Shown piece by piece: positions 8,901 to 17,025 of a stretch of DNA of 64,000 nt (position 1 is the stretch's first letter; the number at the start of each line of letters is the position of its first letter). The notes under the pieces are model-generated. The model saw nothing but the letters and a program-made list of their open reading frames with translations. It ran no database searches and was not told where the DNA came from. This DNA comes from UBA7672 sp963738625 (GTDB lineage Bacteria; Pseudomonadota; Alphaproteobacteria; Caulobacterales; Hyphomonadaceae): assembly GCA_963738625.1 (NCBI GenBank), contig CAVTXH010000019.1, positions 287,571-351,570 of the forward strand, written 5' to 3'. A program made the position numbers and the translations under genes.

Positions 8901-9358
8901 CCCGCCGGTTTGCGTGGCTCGACCAGCGTCACGGCTTTCTCTTCGGTGTCGAACACGCCTTTGCCCGGCACGAAGTTGATTTCCAGCCGCACGCCATCCG
9001 GATCCTCGAACAGGATCGAATAATAGCCCGGCGCCCAGCCGTCTTCCTGCGGCGCGCGGATGATCGGAACGCCCAGTGACTTCACGAAGCGGTGCGCCTC
9101 GTCGATGTCCCCGCGCGAACGGGCGCGGAAGCACAGATGGTGCAGGCCGATGCGGCGCTGGTTGAAACGCTCGCCCTCATGCTCCGGCGCCGGCGGCGAG
9201 ATCAGCACGCCGGTTCGCCCGCCGACGCAGTAATAGCCCGCCTTGTCGTCCATCACCTGCTTCAGACCCAGGAAAGGCAGGAGCTTGCGGTAGAATTCAC
9301 GCGCCACGTCATAGCGCCCGGCGGTGATCTGGACATGCGCGATGCCGTTGATTTCCAT
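8897..9358 (-). CDS. VOC family protein (glyoxalase/bleomycin resistance-like)
   Basis: A 153-residue single vicinal-oxygen-chelate (VOC) domain protein. MEINGIAHVQITAGRYDVAREFYRKLLPFLG is split over the first beta-alpha unit, and the DPDGVRLEINFVPG ending is the usual metal-ligand glutamate strand. GLHHLCFRARS supplies the second-half histidine. ATG 9358 is chosen because it begins directly at the VOC fold. The reaction is unknown; VOC proteins include lyases, dioxygenases and resistance proteins. Confidence 0.82.
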   Translation of the reverse strand: MEINGIAHVQITAGRYDVAREFYRKLLPFLGLKQVMDDKAGYYCVGGRTGVLISPPAPEHEGERFNQRRIGLHHLCFRARSRGDIDEAHRFVKSLGVPIIRAPQEDGWAPGYYSILFEDPDGVRLEINFVPGKGVFDTEEKAVTLVEPRKPAG

Positions 9359-9431
9359 GTTCGGTCCCTGGTCCGGCCGGCGACAGTTGAGCGCGTTCAC
9401 GGTTGACCTGCAACGTCTGCCGCCCGATGTC

Positions 9432-10556
9432 ATGGGCATGGGCAAGACGACCGGATTTGTCGCCGCCGGGTTCGAGCCGGTGCGCGAGGCGTTCGAGAGG
9501 AATTTCGAGGAAGGCCTCGAGCTCGGGGCCGGATTCGCCGCCTATTTGGGCGACGAACTGATCGTGGACCTGCGCGGCGGGTTCATGGACCGGAAAGCGG
9601 AGATCGCGTGGGACGCGCGCACGTTGTGCCCTGTCTATTCCACCACAAAACCCGTCGCTGCGCTGGTGATCGCGACTTTGGTCGAGCGGGGCCTCATCGA
9701 CTACGATGCGCCGGTTGCCGACTACTGGCCGGAATTCGGCGCCGAGGGCAAAGACAGGACCACGGTCGCTGAGGCGCTGTCGCATCAGGGCGGCGTGCCC
9801 GGTTTTCCTGACCCGATCGACCCGGATCTTTGGCTTAACCCGCCGGCGCTGTCGGCGGCGCTGGCGAAGCTCAAGCCAATGTGGGGCCGGGGCGAAGGAT
9901 CGGGCTACCACCCGCTCACCTGGGGCTATGTCGCGGGTGAACTCGTGCGCCGCGTCTCGCCGCGCTCGCTGGGCGCGATCCTGCGCGAGGATATCTGCGA
10001 GCCGCTCGGCATCGATTTCTGGATCGGCCTGCCGGAAAGCGAACACGCCCGCGTCGCCCAGATGATGAAGCCAAAAGAGCCGACGCAGTTCGGCCGGCCC
10101 AACGATGCGTTGCGGGCAGCCTTCCTCACGCCATGGGCCGCCGCCAATCGCGGCGGCGCTGAATGGCGCAGCGTCGAGATTCCCTCCGCCAACGGCCACG
10201 GCACGGCGTCGGCGACTGCGAGGGTCTATTCGGCTTACGCATTGAAAGGCCGCATCGGCGAGGCGCGCGTGATCGCCCCGGTTACCTGGGACGAGCTCAC
10301 GCGCGAGCGCGTGTCGGGCAAAGATCGCATCCTGCCCGGCGAAGTTGCGTTCGGCGCCGGCGTCATGCGCAACCTGCCGCTGATCTACGGGCCCAACCCG
10401 AACACGCTCTGCCATTCCGGCTGGGGCGGCTCGGGCGCATTCGGCGATCCGGATGCGCAACTCTCCGGCGCCTATATCTGCAACCGCCAGGGCACGCACC
10501 TGCTCGAGGACGCGCGCCGCTCGCGCGTCATCGACGCGCTCTATAGGTGTCTCTAG
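9432..10556 (+). CDS. Class VIII esterase/beta-lactamase-like serine hydrolase
   Basis: A 374-residue cytoplasmic-looking serine hydrolase without a signal peptide, unlike the paralogue at 5060. Ser70-Thr-Thr-Lys73 in VYSTTKPVAALV is the SxxK catalytic motif; a downstream GYHPLTWGY supplies the tyrosine. CHSGWGGSGAFGDP is the late glycine-rich motif, close to EstB-type class VIII esterases. The start at 9432 or 9438 (MGMGK) is inferred from where family-like sequence begins. The substrate is unknown. Confidence 0.85.
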   Translation: MGMGKTTGFVAAGFEPVREAFERNFEEGLELGAGFAAYLGDELIVDLRGGFMDRKAEIAWDARTLCPVYSTTKPVAALVIATLVERGLIDYDAPVADYWPEFGAEGKDRTTVAEALSHQGGVPGFPDPIDPDLWLNPPALSAALAKLKPMWGRGEGSGYHPLTWGYVAGELVRRVSPRSLGAILREDICEPLGIDFWIGLPESEHARVAQMMKPKEPTQFGRPNDALRAAFLTPWAAANRGGAEWRSVEIPSANGHGTASATARVYSAYALKGRIGEARVIAPVTWDELTRERVSGKDRILPGEVAFGAGVMRNLPLIYGPNPNTLCHSGWGGSGAFGDPDAQLSGAYICNRQGTHLLEDARRSRVIDALYRCL

Positions 10557-11266
10557 TCCGCGCCGAGCAATTGCGGCGCATGCCCCGGTTTCAGCATCAC
10601 TGCCGTCAGATAGCCGCCGAAGCACGCGCCAGTATCGATATTGATCCGGTTCGGCAGGACCTCCGGCGCCTCCTGCGGCGTATGGCCGTGCACCACAAGA
10701 AGATCCTTCAGCTCCTCGCGATCGGGCCATTGCTTCGTGTCGAAGAACCGGTCCGAACGAGTCCACAGATAGGTGGCTTCATCCTCTGCAGGGAACGCGC
10801 CGGGCTCGATGCCGGCGTGCACGAACACCAGCTTTCGTTCGCGGTCGTGCAGCAGCAGAGGCAAGCGAGTCATCCACTCGCGGTGCGCATGCGGAATAAG
10901 ATCGCGCCACGCCTCCGCGTCGATCACGAACTTTCCTGCGTAGCTGTCGAGCGTTTCGAGACCCTGCGACAGCCAGCTCGGATCATCGGCCTCGACTTCA
11001 AGCGCATCGAGCAGCATCTGCTCGTGATTGCCCCGCAGCGACACGACTTCCATATTGGAATCGCCCGCGAAGCGCGCCTCCAGCGCCATGACCCTTTCGA
11101 TCACGCCGCGGCTGTTGGGCCCCCGGTCGATATAGTCGCCGAGGTGTACGATTTTTGCCGGCCCGCCTTCGAACGCGATGCGGTCAAGGATGGCGGTATG
11201 CAGGCGCGCCAGCTTGTCGGCTTCGCCGTGTATGTCGCCGATCGCAAAATAAGTGTGCGCAGCCAT
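10553..11266 (-). CDS. PPP-family metallophosphatase (serine/threonine phosphatase-like)
   Basis: A 237-residue calcineurin-like phosphoesterase. The three metal-binding motifs are intact: GDIHG (residues 10-14), GDYIDRGPNS and RGNHE. This is the bacterial lambda/PrpE-type PPP signature, so it may dephosphorylate proteins or diadenosine polyphosphates. The LVVHGHTPQ block supplies further histidine ligands. It converges on the serine hydrolase gene with a four-base overlap. Confidence 0.88.
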   Translation of the reverse strand: MAAHTYFAIGDIHGEADKLARLHTAILDRIAFEGGPAKIVHLGDYIDRGPNSRGVIERVMALEARFAGDSNMEVVSLRGNHEQMLLDALEVEADDPSWLSQGLETLDSYAGKFVIDAEAWRDLIPHAHREWMTRLPLLLHDRERKLVFVHAGIEPGAFPAEDEATYLWTRSDRFFDTKQWPDREELKDLLVVHGHTPQEAPEVLPNRINIDTGACFGGYLTAVMLKPGHAPQLLGAD

Positions 11267-11331
11267 CGTCCACTCGAGCCTGGAAGCTCAGACGTGACGC
11301 TGTTCTCGGAAACCGGCAATAGGCGGCGCTG

Positions 11332-11718
11332 TTAGGGGTGGATGCTGGCGAGCTTGGCCAGAACAGCAACGCCCGCCGGGCCGCCTTCGCCCCGCACGTC
11401 CTTGGCATGAAGCGCGACAAGCGCCGCGAGGTGCGCCTTGGACACCATCAGCATTTTTTCGTCCAGCGGATTGGCGCCCCGGCGCAGCGTCTCGATCAGG
11501 CCGCGCGCGATCTTGCCGAGCAGGGGATAGCCCAGCACTCCGGCAAGGCCCGCCATGTCATGCATGGGCGCGTAGATGGTCTCGAGCTGCAGCGAACCAG
11601 GCTGCGCCTCGTTCACTATTTTCTGTAGACGCGCGAGTTCGCTCTGTGCGCCCTGCCACCATTCGGCTCGGGCAGCTTCCCATTCGGGCGATGCAGTCGG
11701 ATCGGCGGATGCGCTCAT
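11332..11718 (-). CDS. Hpt-like phosphotransfer protein
   Basis: A 128-residue, all-helical-looking protein. MHDMAGLAGVLGYPLLGKIARGL resembles the H-x-x-x-G-x-A helix of histidine phosphotransfer (Hpt) domains, with His53 as the candidate phosphoacceptor. ATG 11718 is preferred because the upstream extension is not family-like. No histidine kinase is adjacent, but two stand-alone receiver-domain proteins lie elsewhere in the window. The Hpt assignment is from the helix motif only. Confidence 0.6.
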   Translation of the reverse strand: MSASADPTASPEWEAARAEWWQGAQSELARLQKIVNEAQPGSLQLETIYAPMHDMAGLAGVLGYPLLGKIARGLIETLRRGANPLDEKMLMVSKAHLAALVALHAKDVRGEGGPAGVAVLAKLASIHP

Positions 11719-11910
11719 GTCTGCAGCCTCGGAACCCCTGACACTCAACTCTGACGCCTGCGGCGTCACACGCCCATGTAGATCACACACATGGTTGCCT
11801 GTGCGTGAAGCGCGGAGGCCGGATTTATTGCGATGAGCAAAAAAACACAGCTGGTCTGAGCCTGCGGGCGATCATGGGCTTCAAATCTTAAGAACACCCT
11901 ATCGGTTTAC

Positions 11911-12059
11911 AGCTCTCAGTGCGTTTTGCTGGGGTTTCGAGGTTAAGATTCTGCTCTCGCGCGTGGCGCCGCTCTTGCGAGGTCGTCTTTCGAAATCGCC
12001 CCTCGCGACTTCGCATGGCAAACTTCAGACCCCGCCGTCCTCAGGACGGCGGGGTTTTT
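11911..12059 (+). ncRNA. Candidate structured small RNA ending in an intrinsic terminator
   Basis: No convincing coding frame exists here, yet a strong plus-strand terminator ends the segment. An outer stem pairs 11931-11936 with 12028-12033 and 11939-11944 with 12021-12026 (12 bp with a small internal loop). An inner stem pairs GCGAGGTCG (11977-11985) with CGACTTCGC (12006-12014). The outer stem shares bases 12030-12033 with the terminator's 5' arm, so the two folds compete. The 5' end is a guess. A 6S-like architecture is possible, but I do not recognise the family. Confidence 0.4.
12030..12059 (+). terminator. Intrinsic terminator, 11-bp perfect stem plus T5
   Basis: CCCCGCCGTCC (12030-12040), loop TCA, GGACGGCGGGG (12044-12054), then TTTTT (12055-12059). 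On the minus strand the hairpin is not followed by a T-run, so it acts on plus-strand transcripts. Both flanking genes are on the minus strand, so it terminates a non-coding transcript. Confidence 0.9.
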
Positions 12060-12093
12060 GTCGCCGCCGCCAGCGGGAAGCCGCTCTCTGGGA

Positions 12094-12993
12094 CTAGTCA
12101 GCAGCGGGAAGCGGTTGACGCACAGGTCGCGATGCCGAGAAGCTGAACACGATCACGCCCAGCCAGATCAGGCCGAATGTCACGGCGTGGCCTGGCGTGA
12201 ATGGCTCGCCCAGCGCCAGGGCGATCAGAAATTGCAGGCTGGGGCCGATATACTGCAGCATGCCGATGGTGGAGAGCCGCAGGCGCCGCGCGCCCATGGC
12301 GAACAGGATCAGCGGCGCTGTTGTCACCGGCCCGGCCAGCAGCAGCAATCCAACCAGCCCCGGACCTCCATTGCCGAACACCGGGGTCCCGTAAGGCAGG
12401 AGGAACATCAGATAGAGCGCGGCGGCCGGGGTCAGCCAGATCGCCTCGATCGCAAAGCCGACGCGGCTGTCGACCGGAACCTGCTTCCGGATCGCGCCAT
12501 AGATGGCGAACGAGAAGGCGAGCGACAGCGAGATCCATGGGAACTGTCCCACAAACAGCGTCTGGTTGAGGACGCCCAGCGTCGCGACGCCAAGCGCTAC
12601 AAGCTGCAACGGCTTGAAACGCTCGCCGAACAGAATCGCGGCGAAGAGGAAGGTGATCAGCGGATTGATGAAATAGCCGAGGCTGCCCTCCAGCACCCGA
12701 TTGTGCGTCACCGCCCAGATATAGATCGTCCAGTTGGCCGCGATTGCGAGGCTCGATGCGAACAGCGCCAGCAGGATTTTTGGCTGCCGCTTCAGATCCC
12801 ACAGCTCGGTCCACTTGCCGGCGAACAGAACCAGCAGGATCGCTGTCGGCGCCGACCACACGATCCGGTGCGCCAGGATCATGGTCGGCGAGACGTCGCC
12901 CAGCAGTTTGAAATACAGCGGCAGGAAGCCCCACAGCGCATAGGCGCCGATGGCGGCGAACAGGCCGGTGCGGGTTTCCGGGTTCGTGGGCAT
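12094..12993 (-). CDS. rarD: RarD-type EamA-family permease
   Basis: A 299-residue inner-membrane protein with about ten hydrophobic helices in two EamA halves. AAIGAYALWGFLPLYFKLLG, HRIVWS and IGMLQYIGPSLQFLIALALG are typical of the RarD/chloramphenicol-sensitive subfamily of drug/metabolite transporters. ATG 12993 (MPTNPETRTG) is preferred to an upstream extension without family similarity. The transported compound is not predictable from sequence. Confidence 0.88.
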   Translation of the reverse strand: MPTNPETRTGLFAAIGAYALWGFLPLYFKLLGDVSPTMILAHRIVWSAPTAILLVLFAGKWTELWDLKRQPKILLALFASSLAIAANWTIYIWAVTHNRVLEGSLGYFINPLITFLFAAILFGERFKPLQLVALGVATLGVLNQTLFVGQFPWISLSLAFSFAIYGAIRKQVPVDSRVGFAIEAIWLTPAAALYLMFLLPYGTPVFGNGGPGLVGLLLLAGPVTTAPLILFAMGARRLRLSTIGMLQYIGPSLQFLIALALGEPFTPGHAVTFGLIWLGVIVFSFSASRPVRQPLPAAD

Positions 12994-13072
12994 TGCAACC
13001 AGATAGGACGTCCAGCCTGTCCGCGTAACCGGAAAGACGACAGCCAATACGGTTTCGGCCCGAGAAATTCTC

Positions 13073-14107
13073 CTAGACTTTATGAGGCCCGCTGAAAACG
13101 CCACGGTTCTGCAGCAGCTCGGCTGTCTGGACGGCGTTGAGCGCCGATCCGTTGCGCATGTTGTCCGCCACGACCCAGAGGGCGAGACCGTTTTCGACCG
13201 TTGGATCGTCGCGAACGCGGGAGACGTAAGTCGCCCACTCGCCGATCGATTCGACGGGCGTCACATAGCCGCCTTCCTCTTCCCGCTTGTCGACCACCAT
13301 GATGCCGGGCGACTGGCGCAGCAGGGCGCGCGCCTCCGCCGCTGGCAGCGGCTCGGCCATCTCGATATGCACCGCCTCGCCATGGCCGACGAAAACCGGG
13401 ACGCGAACGCACGTCGCGATCACCTGGATGTCGTTGTCGATCATCTTCCGAATCTCGGCGGAGATGCGCCACTCTTCCTCGGTGGAGCCGTCATCCATGA
13501 AGTCCTCGATCTGCGGGATCACATTGAACGCGATCTGCCGCGGGAACTCCTTCGGCGTCGGCGGCTGGTTCACATAGATGCCCTTGGTCTGCACCCACAG
13601 CTCGTCCATCGCACGCTTCCCCGCCCCGGAGACGGCCTGATAGGTCGCAACCACCACGCGCACGACGCCGGCCGCGTCGTGAATCGGCTTTAACACCGCG
13701 GCAAGCTGCGTGGTCAGGCCGTCAGGGCAGGCGATCATGTTGCGCTTGGAATAACCCTCGATCGCGTCCGGGTTCACCCCCGGCGCCACCAGTGGAACCT
13801 GTGTGTCCGAGCGGAAGGCGCGCGAGGTGTCGATGACGATACAGCCGGCCTGCGCGATCTTGTTCGCCCATTTGCGCGCCGCCGCGTCGTTGATCGCCAT
13901 GATGCACAGCTGCACGCCGCCCCAGTCGAAGTTTTCGGCGTCCTTGGCTTTCAGCGTCCGGTCGCCATAGCTCACCTCGGCGCCTACCGATTTACGCGAA
14001 GCGATGGCGTGGACTTCCGCAGCGTCGAATTGCCGCTCGTCCATGATGTTCAGGATCTCGCGCCCGATCATGCCCGTGGCCCCGAGAACCGCGATTTTCA
14101 TCGCCAT
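13073..14107 (-). CDS. asd: Aspartate-semialdehyde dehydrogenase homologue lacking the catalytic Cys
   Basis: A 344-residue protein with the overall Asd layout: KIAVLGATGMIGREIL (NADP-binding GxTGxxG), SRAFR phosphate-binding segment, VVATYQAVSGAGK, and RVPVFVGHGEAVHIE with the general-base histidine. Canonical Asd enzymes have PNCST(I/A)Q around the nucleophile. Here the aligned segment reads PDGLTTQ, so the cysteine position is glycine; the nearest cysteine is three residues earlier in IACPDG. It may be an inactive or altered-specificity paralogue. ATG 14107 has AGGAG six bases upstream. Confidence 0.8.
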   Translation of the reverse strand: MAMKIAVLGATGMIGREILNIMDERQFDAAEVHAIASRKSVGAEVSYGDRTLKAKDAENFDWGGVQLCIMAINDAAARKWANKIAQAGCIVIDTSRAFRSDTQVPLVAPGVNPDAIEGYSKRNMIACPDGLTTQLAAVLKPIHDAAGVVRVVVATYQAVSGAGKRAMDELWVQTKGIYVNQPPTPKEFPRQIAFNVIPQIEDFMDDGSTEEEWRISAEIRKMIDNDIQVIATCVRVPVFVGHGEAVHIEMAEPLPAAEARALLRQSPGIMVVDKREEEGGYVTPVESIGEWATYVSRVRDDPTVENGLALWVVADNMRNGSALNAVQTAELLQNRGVFSGPHKV

Positions 14108-14321
14108 CACAATCTCCTGACTTGTCCGGACTAATGCCCGGAAACTGGCCCGCCTGGCCGCTTCGTCGTCTTGTCGTCACATTCCTGCGGATAGGTCGAC
14201 AAGAGTGTCGCATGGCCATTTCGCACTAGTCGCGCGGTCATGTACAAGCGCGGGTTCAGTATCGGGAATCCGTCCGCGGGCCTAGCCCTCATCCCGCCCT
14301 ACGAACGAAACAGGAGCAGTC

Positions 14322-14699
14322 ATGTCGGACGTCGCCGCGCTCGTGAGACGCTATGTCGAGCGTTACAACTCGAACGATGTCGATGGCATGCTGGAATGCT
14401 GCGCCGACGATGTCGTATTCGAGACGGTGACCAACCCAGGCGGCTCCATCAAGCTCAACGGCAAGGACGAGATGCGCGAAGTGATCGTGGCGACCACCCG
14501 CGCCTTCCGCGAGCGCCGCCACGATGTCATAGCCATCATCGTCGATGGCGAAAGAGCCGCCGCCGAAACCGTTTTCTCAGGGGTAGCCGCCGCCGAGCTG
14601 GGGCAGAGCGTCCGTCCAGGCGAGCATGTATCGATCCGCGGCGCCACGATCTTCGAGACCCGCGACAACCGCCTCGCGCGCATCTGCGACTACAGCTGA
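14322..14699 (+). CDS. SnoaL/NTF2-like domain protein
   Basis: A 125-residue protein with a nuclear-transport-factor-2-like (SnoaL) cone fold. LVRRYVERYNSNDVDGMLECCADDVVFE is the characteristic first helix pair and strand. The ATG has CAGGAGCA upstream as a ribosome-binding site. Members can be isomerases, cyclases or simple binding proteins. The gene stands alone, and no function can be assigned. Confidence 0.75.
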   Translation: MSDVAALVRRYVERYNSNDVDGMLECCADDVVFETVTNPGGSIKLNGKDEMREVIVATTRAFRERRHDVIAIIVDGERAAAETVFSGVAAAELGQSVRPGEHVSIRGATIFETRDNRLARICDYS

Positions 14700-14872
14700 A
14701 GCCCGCCGGGCCCATGCCCGCGCCTGCGTCCTGATCCGGCATGGAACAGGGCAAGACGCATCAAGATCCGCCCGCCTGCCTGGCTGTCTTCGCAGGGGGT
14801 GTCTTGGGTTTGGCCGCAGCCGTGCTCACACTGACGCCGCGGCCGTCGCCGCGCGTCCGCTGACGGCGCCCG

Positions 14873-15958
14873 TTACAGCGCCTTCAGGATCGCATCCGCC
14901 ATCTGCCGCGTCGACATGGCCCCGCCGAGGTCGCCTGTGCGCGCGCCGGAATTCAGCGCCTTGTCCACGGCCTTCACGATGCGGTCAGCCGCCTCGATCC
15001 GGTTGAGGCTCCAGCGCAGCGCCATCTCGAACGACAGGATCGCCGCTATCGGGTTGGCGAGGCCCTTGCCCGCGATGTCAGGCGCCGAGCCGTGCACGGG
15101 CTCGTAAAGCCCCGGCGTTCCCGGGTCGCCCAGCGCCGCCGACGGCAGCATGCCGATCGACCCGGTCAGCATCGCCGCCTCGTCCGAAAGAATATCTCCG
15201 AACAGATTGTCGGCGAGGATGACGTTCATGTCCTTAGGCGTCTTCACCAGGTGCATGGCCGCCGCGTCCGCCAGCATGTGGTGCAGCGGCACGTCGGAGA
15301 ACGCTTCCTTGTGCAGCTTGGTCACTTCTTCCCGCCACAGCACGCCGGTCTCCATGACGTTGGATTTCTCGCAGCTCAGCACGCCGGGGAATCTTCCGCT
15401 CCATCCCTTGCGCCCGCGCGCTAGTTCGAACGCCACCCGCGCCACCCGGCGGATCTCGCCCGACGTGTAGCTTTGCGTATCCACCGCCCGGCGCTCGCCA
15501 TTCGGCAGGGACGTGATCTCCTTCGGCAGGCCGAAATAGACGCCTGATGTCAGCTCGCGCACGATCACCAGGTCGAGCCCCTCGACGAGGTGCTGTTTCA
15601 GCGCGGAGGCCGAGGCAAGGGCTGGAAAGCAGTAGGCCGGTCGGATGTTGGCGTAGACGTCGAGTTCCTTGCGCATCGACAGCAGGGCCGCTTCCGGCCG
15701 CTTGGCGCGCGGAACATTGTCCCATTGGGGTCCGCCGACCGCGCCCATCAGGATAGCGTCCGCCTTGCGCGCCCGCGCCAGCGTCTCCGCCGTCAGCGGT
15801 TCGCCATACGCGTCGTAGCTCGCACCGCCGAACAGCGCGTCTTCCAGTTTCAGATCAGGCGCCACCGCCTCGGCCACCCGCCGCGTCTCGGCGATGACCT
15901 CCGGCCCGATGCCGTCTCCAGGCAGGAGAAGCAGGGTTTGCGTGTTCGTGGCGGCCAT
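14873..15958 (-). CDS. leuB: 3-isopropylmalate dehydrogenase
   Basis: A 361-residue enzyme of leucine synthesis that oxidises and decarboxylates 3-isopropylmalate using NAD+. LLLPGDGIGPEVIAE at the N-terminus, GAVGGPQWD, RELTSGVYFG and ADNLFGDILSDEAAMLTGSIG are all family hallmarks, the last carrying metal-binding aspartates. The length is as expected. It is 33 bp downstream of a LysR gene on the same strand. leuD and leuC occur about 6 and 20 kb away, so the pathway is dispersed rather than one operon. Confidence 0.97.
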   Translation of the reverse strand: MAATNTQTLLLLPGDGIGPEVIAETRRVAEAVAPDLKLEDALFGGASYDAYGEPLTAETLARARKADAILMGAVGGPQWDNVPRAKRPEAALLSMRKELDVYANIRPAYCFPALASASALKQHLVEGLDLVIVRELTSGVYFGLPKEITSLPNGERRAVDTQSYTSGEIRRVARVAFELARGRKGWSGRFPGVLSCEKSNVMETGVLWREEVTKLHKEAFSDVPLHHMLADAAAMHLVKTPKDMNVILADNLFGDILSDEAAMLTGSIGMLPSAALGDPGTPGLYEPVHGSAPDIAGKGLANPIAAILSFEMALRWSLNRIEAADRIVKAVDKALNSGARTGDLGGAMSTRQMADAILKAL

Positions 15959-15991
15959 CAGCGTCTTGTCCCGTGTCTGTCGCGAGGCGTC

Positions 15992-16948
15992 TTAGAGCTT
16001 TTCCGCCCGCCGGGAAACCCGCGACCCGGCAAGATCCATCGTCTCCTTCGCCACATCCCGGATCACCGTCCGCACCCACGCCAGAACCGGGTCCGCCGCC
16101 CGCACATGGCTCCACACCACCGTCAGCTCCAGGTCTACATTCGGCAGCGGCGGCTCCTTCAGCGCCAGCCCGAACTCGTCCGCGAACCGGCTTGCGAACA
16201 CGCGGCTCAGCGTCGTCGCCATATCCGTCCCCGACACCGCCGCCAGCGCCGCGATGAAGTGCGGCGTCACCAGCGCCATCCGCCTGTGCACGCCCACCTT
16301 CGCCAGTTGCGCATCAAGCTCCGATCCCGCATCGCCCAGGATCGAAATGCCGACGTGGGATACCTTCCCATAGTCCTCGATGGCCCATTTTTTCTTCGCC
16401 ATCGGATGGCCCTTGCGCAGGACCAGCGCCAGCCTGTCGTGCGCATAGCTCTCGCTCCGCGCTCCCGGCGGCAGCGGCGTCGTCGCCGTCGCAAAGGCGA
16501 GATCGAGCCGCCCTGTCTCCACCCGCTCCACCAGGTCCGGCCCATAGTTCTCGAAGCGAATGTCGATCCCCGGCGCCTCCCTGGCCAACCGCGCCATCAG
16601 CGCCGGCGCCAGAAGGATCGTGTGCGTGTCGATGCCGGCGATCCGTATCGTCCGCTGCACCCGCGCCGGATCGAAACTCGGTTCGCGGAACACCGCCTTC
16701 ACATGATCCAGCGTCGCGATCAGCTGCGCCGCCAGGGCCTCCGCGCGCGGCGTCAGCGCGTATCCGCCGGGCACGCGCACCAGCAACACATCGCCCAGCA
16801 CCTCGCGCAGCCGCGCCAGCGCCCGGCTCATCGCTGGCTGGCTCAACCCGACATCAGCGGCAGCCTGGCTCACATTCCGCCGCTTCAGCAGCGCTTCCAG
16901 CGCCGGCAGCAGGTTGAGATCGACGCCAGCTAAATTCACTTCGTGCAT
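15992..16948 (-). CDS. LysR-family transcriptional regulator
   Basis: A 318-residue regulator. The N-terminal winged helix-turn-helix includes LALLPALEALLKRRNVSQ-like and AAADVGLSQPAMSRALARLR segments (about residues 10-45). The rest is the periplasmic-binding-protein-like effector domain. ATG 16948 is used because the HTH follows at the usual distance. It is divergent from the epimerase gene at 17026, with a palindrome covering its own start codon, so it probably controls that gene and itself. leuB follows 33 bp downstream on the same strand. Confidence 0.88.
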   Translation of the reverse strand: MHEVNLAGVDLNLLPALEALLKRRNVSQAAADVGLSQPAMSRALARLREVLGDVLLVRVPGGYALTPRAEALAAQLIATLDHVKAVFREPSFDPARVQRTIRIAGIDTHTILLAPALMARLAREAPGIDIRFENYGPDLVERVETGRLDLAFATATTPLPPGARSESYAHDRLALVLRKGHPMAKKKWAIEDYGKVSHVGISILGDAGSELDAQLAKVGVHRRMALVTPHFIAALAAVSGTDMATTLSRVFASRFADEFGLALKEPPLPNVDLELTVVWSHVRAADPVLAWVRTVIRDVAKETMDLAGSRVSRRAEKL

Positions 16949-16980
16949 ATCAAGAATACCAACTATGCATTTCTGATATG
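16946..16980. promoter_or_regulatory. Inverted repeat, likely LysR operator
   Basis: CATATCAAGAA (16946-16956) and TTCTGATATG (16971-16980) form an inverted repeat with one extra base in the left arm. It lies between divergent lysR-type and epimerase genes and includes the LysR start codon. Spacing and symmetry fit an autoregulatory LysR site; binding is inferred. Confidence 0.6.
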
Positions 16981-17025
16981 ATCGTCCGGGCCCTACCTTG
17001 CTGTCAACGAGCAAGGAGCAGCGCC

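Noticed and set aside
11833..11859. Tiny frame MSKKTQLV that could be a leader peptide
   Set aside because: No regulatory codons or attenuator for a downstream plus-strand gene; no coding gene follows on that strand.
15590..16933. Plus-strand open frame of 447 codons over leuB and LysR
   Set aside because: Antisense shadow with extreme Arg/His content; the minus-strand genes are well supported.
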